Positions 7,820-12,736 of a stretch of 12,736 nucleotides of DNA are shown here, in pieces. Both the position numbers and the translations under genes were made by a program. Below the pieces are notes generated by a model. It saw only the letters and a list, made by a program, of their open reading frames with translations, was not told the origin of the DNA and ran no database searches. This DNA comes from an uncultured Clostridia bacterium (GTDB taxonomy: Bacteria > Bacillota > Clostridia > TANB77 > CAG-508), in contig CASTFX010000020.1 of the NCBI GenBank assembly GCA_949448405.1, positions 1-12,736 of the forward strand, written 5' to 3'. Positions within the stretch are counted from its first letter, which is position 1; every line of letters starts with the position of its first letter.

Positions 7820-8524
7820 ATGGAAGAAATCGATTTAAGTAAAATATTTAATACTTTATGGAGAAGAAAAGCAGATATAATAATTATTATACTTGCTTTT
7901 TTAATGATAGGAATAATATATACTATGAAATTTGTTACACCACTTTATAGCTCATCAGCAACAATGGTACTTGTGTCTTCAAACAGTTCAGATAATACAA
8001 TAACAACAAATGATATTACTTTGAATTCTAAACTTGTGTCAACATATAATAAGCTAATTAAGAGTAGAAATGTCTTAAAAGAAGTAATATCTAATCTAAA
8101 GTTAGATATAAAAGAAGAAGAATTAAGAAAGAATATAACTGTTAGTTCATTAAGTAATACAGAGTTAATAGAGATTACAGTAAAAAATACAAATAATAGA
8201 GTTTCTGCTGATATTACCAATGAGATTGCCAAAGTATTTAAAGAGAAAGTAAAGGAAATGTATAATATAGATAATATTGAGATAATAAGCAAAGCGGAAG
8301 TTGAATATGAACCATGTAATATAAATCATAAAAAAGATATTATAATGTTTGTGTTTGCAGGAATTTTAGTGGCTGCTATATACATTATAATAGTAAATTC
8401 ATTAGATACAACTATAAAAAGTTCAGAAATGGTTGAGAAGGAATTTGATTTACCAGTTTTAGCATCTATTCCAATGATTGTAAACCAAGAAAAAAAGGAT
8501 AAGCAAACGGGAGGTAAAGAATAG
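7820..8524 (+). CDS. cpsC: Wzz/CpsC-type chain-length determinant, membrane activator of a BY-kinase
   Basis: A membrane adaptor of 234 residues, of the CpsC/CapA/YwqC type. In Firmicutes this protein is separate from the tyrosine kinase it activates, and together they control polysaccharide chain length and export. The layout is typical: a short cytoplasmic N-terminus (EEIDLSKIFNTLWRRK), membrane helix 1 at about 19-36, an extracellular Wzz domain with ITLNSKLVSTY (about 66-76), the pre-membrane motif EPCNINHKKD (about 164-173), membrane helix 2 at about 173-193, and a cytoplasmic tail of about 40 residues. That tail is the part known in relatives to contact the kinase. The motif NINH replaces the more familiar proline-rich form, and the fused paralogue at 10100 has the same NINH. 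Only one base separates its TAG from the kinase start codon, and the kinase's GGAGGT lies inside this gene, so translation is probably coupled. Confidence 0.9.
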   Translation: MEEIDLSKIFNTLWRRKADIIIIILAFLMIGIIYTMKFVTPLYSSSATMVLVSSNSSDNTITTNDITLNSKLVSTYNKLIKSRNVLKEVISNLKLDIKEEELRKNITVSSLSNTELIEITVKNTNNRVSADITNEIAKVFKEKVKEMYNIDNIEIISKAEVEYEPCNINHKKDIIMFVFAGILVAAIYIIIVNSLDTTIKSSEMVEKEFDLPVLASIPMIVNQEKKDKQTGGKE

Positions 8525-8525
8525 T

Positions 8526-9218
8526 ATGAGAGAAGAAGTTATTGTAAATAAAGACCCAAAATCTCCAATTTCTGAGACTTTTAGAACTTTAAGAACAAAT
8601 ATACAATTTATAAATAACAAAGAAAAATTGCAAACAATATTAGTTACCTCAACTTTGCCAAAAGAAGGAAAAAGCTTTGTATCTGCAAACCTTGCAGTAA
8701 CTTTTGCACAAGTTGGCAAGAAAGTAGTAATAATAGATGCAGATATGAGAAGAGGAAGGCAACATTCAATTTTTAATGTATTACCTAAACCAGGTCTTTC
8801 AAATTATTTATTAGAAAGTTCAGAAGAAGAAAAGAATATATTAGATTACATACAGGGAACTGAAATAGATGGACTAGATATAATGGTGGCAGGAAGTATA
8901 CCTCCTAATCCATCTGAATTATTAGTTTCGGAAGCGATGATTAAAACAGTTAAAAAATTGAAAGAAATATATGACATAATTATATTAGATGGGCCACCAA
9001 TCGAATTAGTCACAGATTCAATTATTTTAACTAGAATAGTTGATACAACTGTAATAGTTGCTGCAAATAATGAGACAAAGAAAGAAAATTTGCATAAGGT
9101 AATAGGAAGCATACAAAATGTCGGAGGAAAAATTGCAGGAATCATTGTAAATAAAGTAGCTATTGAAGGAAGAGAGTATAAAAAAAGCTATTATTATGGA
9201 GAAGATAAAAACAAATAA
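8526..9218 (+). CDS. cpsD: CpsD/YwqD-type bacterial tyrosine kinase (BY-kinase)
   Basis: A cytoplasmic P-loop autokinase of 230 residues, of normal length. It works with the Wzz protein encoded just upstream, and its cyclic phosphorylation and dephosphorylation control capsule or exopolysaccharide synthesis. The ring-assembly motif ExxRxxR is intact (E17, R20, R23 in SETFRTLRTN). Walker A is TSTLPKEGKS (41-50, Lys49), Walker A' is IIDADMR (69-75), and Walker B is IIILDGPP (151-158, Asp155). GSIPPNPSELL is the usual conserved loop. The C-terminal tyrosine cluster is EYKKSYYYG (Y218, Y222-Y224), the expected site of trans-autophosphorylation. The start at 8526 follows GGAGGT (8510-8515). It sits between its activator and the cognate phosphatase gene. 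That phosphatase is frameshifted here, which would leave this kinase unopposed if the lesion is real. Confidence 0.93.
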   Translation: MREEVIVNKDPKSPISETFRTLRTNIQFINNKEKLQTILVTSTLPKEGKSFVSANLAVTFAQVGKKVVIIDADMRRGRQHSIFNVLPKPGLSNYLLESSEEEKNILDYIQGTEIDGLDIMVAGSIPPNPSELLVSEAMIKTVKKLKEIYDIIILDGPPIELVTDSIILTRIVDTTVIVAANNETKKENLHKVIGSIQNVGGKIAGIIVNKVAIEGREYKKSYYYGEDKNK

Positions 9219-9242
9219 ACTATTTTGAAAGGAATAGTAAAA

Positions 9243-10014
9243 ATGATAGACATACATACACACATAATGCCAGGAATCGATGATGGGGCAAGAGATATGG
9301 ACGAGACGCTTAACTTAATTAAGGAAGCAGGAAAAGCTCGGATTTAATGAAATAGTGCTAACACCACATTATATAGAAGGATATTATGAGGAAGACAATA
9401 AAAGACTAAAAGAGCTTATAGAAGAAATAGATAGAAAAATAGCAGATAAAGACATTAAGTTATATATTGCAAATGAAGTATACTTAACAGAGAATATTAT
9501 GAAACTTTTAAAAAGTAACAAAATTTCTACTATAAATAATACTAAATATGTTCTTTTTGAAATGCCAATGAATGTTAAACCAATGATTATATATGAAGTT
9601 GTCTTTGAAATGGTACATAATAATCTTATTCCAATACTTGCACATCCAGAGAGATATGAATATATAAAGAAAGATCCAAAACTTGTATATGAACTTATAC
9701 AAAATGGGGTATTAATGCAAGCAAATTATGGAAGCATAATAGGATTGTATGGAAAAAAATCACAAATTATAGTAAAAAAATTTTTGAAAAATAATATAAT
9801 ACATTTTCTTGGCTCAGACGTACATAGACAAAACAGTATATATAATAGAATTCCCAAGATTATACATAAATTAGAAAAATGGATGGGAAAAGAAATTGTA
9901 AATGAATTAGTAGAAGTTAATCCAAGGAAAGTCTTAAATAACGAAAAGATAAAGAGTAAAGAACCAATAGAAATTAAATATACAATGATAGAAAAACTTA
10001 TAATGAATCAATAA
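9243..10014 (+). pseudogene. cpsB: CpsB/YwqE-type PHP tyrosine-protein phosphatase, interrupted by a 1-base frameshift
   Basis: This is the metal-dependent PHP-family phosphatase that removes phosphate from the BY-kinase tyrosine cluster. The true start is ATG 9243 after AAAGGAATAG; it reads MIDIHTHIMPGIDDGARDMDE and continues to KEAGKA. An extra base at about 9339 (the second C of GCTCGG) then throws the frame to a TAA at 9345. Dropping that base restores KAGFNEIVLTPHY and a continuous protein of 256 residues, the family length. Without correction the long downstream piece is open from GTG 9355 to 10014. All expected metal or catalytic residues are present in the repaired protein: H5 and H7 in one piece, and H42, E78, E106, H134 (ILAHPERY), D192 and H194 (GSDVHR) in the other. 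As written, neither fragment should be active. The lack of decay elsewhere suggests a sequencing or assembly error, or a very recent mutation. Confidence 0.88.
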
Positions 10015-10047
10015 AATTATATATTCAACACAAATTAACATAAAGTA

Positions 10048-10076
10048 TTGAAATAACCAACAGAATATAGTATAAT
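10048..10076 (+). promoter_or_regulatory. Sigma-A-type promoter for the Wzz-kinase fusion gene
   Basis: TTGAAA (10048-10053), a 17-bp spacer and a perfect TATAAT (10071-10076). The likely transcription start near 10083 falls at the ribosome site AGGTGG (10084-10089), giving a very short leader of roughly 17 bases. No terminator is visible between the phosphatase gene and this promoter, so read-through is also possible. Confidence 0.75.
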
Positions 10077-10099
10077 CAAATATAGGTGGTAAAAAAATA

Positions 10100-12526
10100 A
10101 TGGATAAAAGTGGAAATACAGAAGTAAAGAGAATATTAAATATATTTAAAAGAAAAGCTGCACTAACAATATTTATAGTGTTAGCTTTTGTTATGCTTGG
10201 ATATATGTACTCGTATTATTATGTAGTGCCAAAATATCAAGCTACAGAAACATTACTTTTAATACCTAATAATGCTAAAGAAGAGCAAATGATTACAACT
10301 TCAGATTTAGTACTTAATTCAGAACTTATATCAACATATAGTAATATTGCAAAACAATCAATAGTATTAAAACAAGTTATCCAAAAGCTAAATTTGAATA
10401 TGACTGAAAAAGAGTTATTAAACAAAATAAAAGTTAATGCGGTAGGAGATACATATGTTATAGAAGTATCAGTTACAGATGTTAACCCACAACGAGCAAC
10501 AGAGATAGCAAAAGAATTGTCTAATGTATTTTTAAAGGAAATAAAACAAATATATAATTTAGAGAATATTGGAATTGTAGATGAGGCAGAAATACCAGCA
10601 ACTCCATATAATATTAACCATATAAAAGATATAGTAATGTTTGGTATATTAGGAATGTTTGCCAGTGGAATAGTAGTTATATGTTATTACTTATTCGATA
10701 ATACTATAAAAACGGAAGAAGAGATAGAAGAATATATAAATCTAAAAACTTTAGGAAAAATTCCAACTAACATTAGTAAAACAGGAGAAATTGTAAATAA
10801 AGAAAATAGTAAATCATATGTTACAGAATGCATTAATACAATAAGAACTAATATATTGTATATGAATTCAGTAAAAAATGCTAAAACTATACTTGTTACA
10901 AGCTGTTTATCACAAGAGGGCAAAAGTTTTACTTCTTCTAATATAGCAGCAGCATTTGCAGAAACAAATAAAAATGTTTTAATAATAGATGCAGATATGA
11001 GAAAAGGAAGATTAAATAAAATATTTAATCTAGATAAAGGTGAAGGACTTTCAAACTATCTATATGCTATGACAGAAAATGTAAAGGAAAATCTTAATCT
11101 AGCTAAAAAATACATAGAGGAAACTAAAATACCAAACTTACATATATTGCCAAATGGAACAATTCCACCAAATCCAGCAGAATTAGTGGATTCAAAAAAC
11201 ATGAAGAATTTATTAGAAATGCTTAAAGAAATTTATGATATTATTATTATTGACTCACCACCATGCATGTTGGTAACAGATAGTATTATATTATCAACTA
11301 TCGCAGATTCAACAATTTTAGTAGTAAATTCAGAAACTACAAAGATTAAAAATCTATTAGAAGTAAAGAAATCGATTAAAATTGTTGGTGGAAATTTAAT
11401 AGGTGTAATTTTGAACAAAGTAAATACTCAAAGTAAAACATATGGTAAGAGTTATTATTATGGGTACAATAAAGAAGGAGAAAAATGTAAAATAAAGCAA
11501 AGAGAGATAATTAGTGTTCAAGAAGTAATAGAAAATGCTATACCTAAATTTGAAGCAAAAGATTATGATATAACAGTAAAAGACATAAAAAATGAAGAAG
11601 AAGTGATAGTAGAAGAAAATAACGTTGAAAAACTATATAATATACAAAATAAGAATATTGAAAAGTTAATTGAAACAATTGCAGATATAAAAGTCCAACT
11701 AAATAGAAATGATAGAAATGATGATAGAAGAGTTATAAAAACAGAGCAAGATATAAATAATGTAGTAGAAGTTATAAACTCAAAACTAGAAGAACATAGA
11801 GAAAATAATATTTTAGCAATGAAGGAAGAATTGCAAGCAGTAAATTATGAGAGCAAAATAAACCATATATCAAAAGAAATTAAAGGCTTAAATCATTTGG
11901 ATAGATTGAACGAAATATATAATGAATTAGAAAAAGTAAAAGATATATTCAAAGAAACTGACAATAAAATGGAAGTAGAAAATGCAATAGGAAAAATATA
12001 TAACGAAATAAGAGTAATCAAAGAAAATCATAAACAATTGACAAATGAGGTAGTAACAAAAGAAGAGATAGCAGAAATAGTAAGAAAAGAGATTAGAGTA
12101 AAAGATGAGAAACAAAATATAACAAAAGAAGATATAGAAAATATTGTAAGACATGCAAGTTCAAGAAATACACAATCAAATGATGATGGCTTAACAATTA
12201 AGTTAATACAAGGAATTGTAAAAAAAGAATTATCAAGCATTGATTATACAAAACAAATTAATCAAATTCAAGAAATGCTAGAAATGCTAAAAGACAATTA
12301 CCTAGAATTATCAAATAGAATTAACAAAGATAATATTGAAGAAGAGATAAATACATCTAATTCTAATAATGTTGTAAGTATCAATTTATTTAGAAAAGAT
12401 AAGAAAAAGAAGAAGGCTTATTCAATTTACGAAGATATACTTTATAGCGAATTAGAAGAGACAGCAGCTTGCATAGTACCATTTGCTACTCAAGAAGGAT
12501 TTAATGGAAAAGTAGCCTCAAAGTAA
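10100..12526 (+). CDS. Tripartite protein: Wzz domain - BY-kinase - long coiled-coil tail
   Basis: An 808-residue single-chain version of the CpsC/CpsD pair with an added tail. The Wzz part covers about residues 8-200: membrane helix 1 at about 19-41, LVLNSELISTY, TPYNINHIKD (168-177), and membrane helix 2 at about 177-199. The kinase part covers about 235-457: Walker A TSCLSQEGKS (267-276, Lys275), Walker A' IIDADMR (295-301), Walker B IIIIDSPP (381-388, Asp385), GTIPPNPAELV, and tyrosine cluster YGKSYYYGY (Y448, Y452-454, Y456). The assembly motif is degenerate (ECINTIR, 243-249). About 350 more residues follow the cluster, where BY-kinases normally end. They are charged, Lys/Glu/Asn-rich and look mostly helical or coiled-coil, with a threefold motif near 653-711. 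They end in KDKKKKKAYSIYEDILY and a short hydrophobic stretch. The chain is continuous, with no frameshift. It should sit in the membrane with kinase and tail in the cytoplasm. A fused Wzz-kinase is more usual in Gram-negatives (Wzc). The role of the tail is unknown. Confidence 0.9.
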   Translation: MDKSGNTEVKRILNIFKRKAALTIFIVLAFVMLGYMYSYYYVVPKYQATETLLLIPNNAKEEQMITTSDLVLNSELISTYSNIAKQSIVLKQVIQKLNLNMTEKELLNKIKVNAVGDTYVIEVSVTDVNPQRATEIAKELSNVFLKEIKQIYNLENIGIVDEAEIPATPYNINHIKDIVMFGILGMFASGIVVICYYLFDNTIKTEEEIEEYINLKTLGKIPTNISKTGEIVNKENSKSYVTECINTIRTNILYMNSVKNAKTILVTSCLSQEGKSFTSSNIAAAFAETNKNVLIIDADMRKGRLNKIFNLDKGEGLSNYLYAMTENVKENLNLAKKYIEETKIPNLHILPNGTIPPNPAELVDSKNMKNLLEMLKEIYDIIIIDSPPCMLVTDSIILSTIADSTILVVNSETTKIKNLLEVKKSIKIVGGNLIGVILNKVNTQSKTYGKSYYYGYNKEGEKCKIKQREIISVQEVIENAIPKFEAKDYDITVKDIKNEEEVIVEENNVEKLYNIQNKNIEKLIETIADIKVQLNRNDRNDDRRVIKTEQDINNVVEVINSKLEEHRENNILAMKEELQAVNYESKINHISKEIKGLNHLDRLNEIYNELEKVKDIFKETDNKMEVENAIGKIYNEIRVIKENHKQLTNEVVTKEEIAEIVRKEIRVKDEKQNITKEDIENIVRHASSRNTQSNDDGLTIKLIQGIVKKELSSIDYTKQINQIQEMLEMLKDNYLELSNRINKDNIEEEINTSNSNNVVSINLFRKDKKKKKAYSIYEDILYSELEETAACIVPFATQEGFNGKVASK

Positions 12527-12554
12527 ATAAAATTTAACTCAATAAGAACAAGAT

Positions 12555-12598
12555 AAAAGTTCTCCTCATATAATAAGAAATATGAAGGGAACTTTTTT
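12555..12598 (+). terminator. Rho-independent terminator after the fusion gene
   Basis: AAAAGTTC (12555-12562) pairs with GAACTTTT (12589-12596). A T-G and a C-G pair, one mismatch, and TCATAT (12566-12571) paired with ATATGA (12580-12585) continue the stem to an 8-base loop. CTTTTTT ends it. It closes the polysaccharide-regulation block. Confidence 0.9.
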
Positions 12599-12656
12599 AT
12601 TAAGAAGATATGAAGGTGCTTTGTTCTTTTCTTAAAATTGCTTGGAGGTTTTGTAT

Positions 12657-12736
12657 ATGGATTATGAAATAATGATGAATGGAAATGTGAAAATTGGAAG
12701 TCTAGCTCCTGATATAGAGGCTACATCGACTATGGG
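12657..12736 (+). CDS. Peroxiredoxin-like protein, N-terminus only (cut by window edge)
   Basis: The frame starts at ATG 12657 after a strong TTGGAGGTT (12642-12650, with GGAGG at 12644-12648) and stays open to the end of the window. The visible residues MDYEIMMNGNVKIGSLAPDIEA and TSTMG fit the N-terminal strand region of AhpC/TSA peroxiredoxins, where G-x-x-AP-x-(F/I)-x-A is conserved. The peroxidatic Cys would lie downstream, outside the window, so the family call rests on few residues. It follows the terminator at 12555-12598 by about 60 bases in which I see no convincing promoter. No functional tie to the polysaccharide genes is evident. Confidence 0.6.
   Translation, partial: MDYEIMMNGNVKIGSLAPDIEATSTM

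Noticed and set aside
7805..7822. The earlier ATG at 7805 as the start of the cpsC-type gene.
   Set aside because: It has no upstream ribosome site and abuts the AAAGGA that serves the ATG at 7820; the family also typically begins with the acidic sequence found at 7820.
9333..9350. Programmed frameshifting in the phosphatase gene.
   Set aside because: No slippery heptamer, stimulatory stem or internal ribosome site is visible at the break, and the fragments have no sensible separate function.
12580..12619. ATATGAAGG repeated at 12580 and 12609 near the terminator.
   Set aside because: The first copy is part of the terminator stem and the repeat is only about 9 bases in AT-rich sequence; chance is likely.

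Overview
The window looks like chromosomal DNA of a low-GC Gram-positive bacterium, most likely class Clostridia (Bacillota). The reasons are very AT-rich DNA (about 30% GC judged by eye), AGA/ATA-rich codon use, strong GGAGG-type ribosome sites, intrinsic terminators with T-runs, and Firmicutes-type Wzz, tyrosine-kinase and PHP-phosphatase genes. All genes are on the + strand. I cannot name the genus.

Region 1 (1-5421) is housekeeping. It holds the 3' part of tsf (EF-Ts) with its terminator, then carA and carB, the two subunits of carbamoyl-phosphate synthetase, ending in a strong terminator. Between carA and carB lies a roughly 173-bp imperfect palindrome with 16-bp perfect terminal inverted repeats. 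It is richer in GC than its surroundings and is either a small non-autonomous mobile element or a structured RNA. I do not recognise it.

Region 2 (5422-7680) is a two-gene operon. It has a clear extended -10 promoter with a palindrome beside it, a membrane family-2 glycosyltransferase with the processive-synthase motifs DxD, TED and QxxRW, a DedA/TVP38-type VTT membrane protein, and a terminator.

Region 3 (7681-12598) is a polysaccharide phospho-regulation block. A CpsC/YwqC-type Wzz membrane protein, a CpsD/YwqD-type BY-kinase and a CpsB/YwqE-type PHP tyrosine phosphatase form one operon. The phosphatase gene is broken by a single inserted base near 9339. A separate promoter then drives an 808-residue protein that fuses a second Wzz domain, a second BY-kinase and a tail of about 350 residues. 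The tail is rich in predicted coiled coil and ends in a Lys-rich patch and a second tyrosine cluster. The fusion is clearly paralogous to the split Wzz/kinase pair. No polymerase, flippase or sugar-nucleotide genes lie beside the block, so it may act in trans on polysaccharide machinery elsewhere, possibly including the synthase of region 2. A terminator closes the block and the 5' end of a peroxiredoxin-like gene follows.

The most interesting items are the tripartite Wzz-kinase-tail protein and the carA-carB inverted-repeat element.
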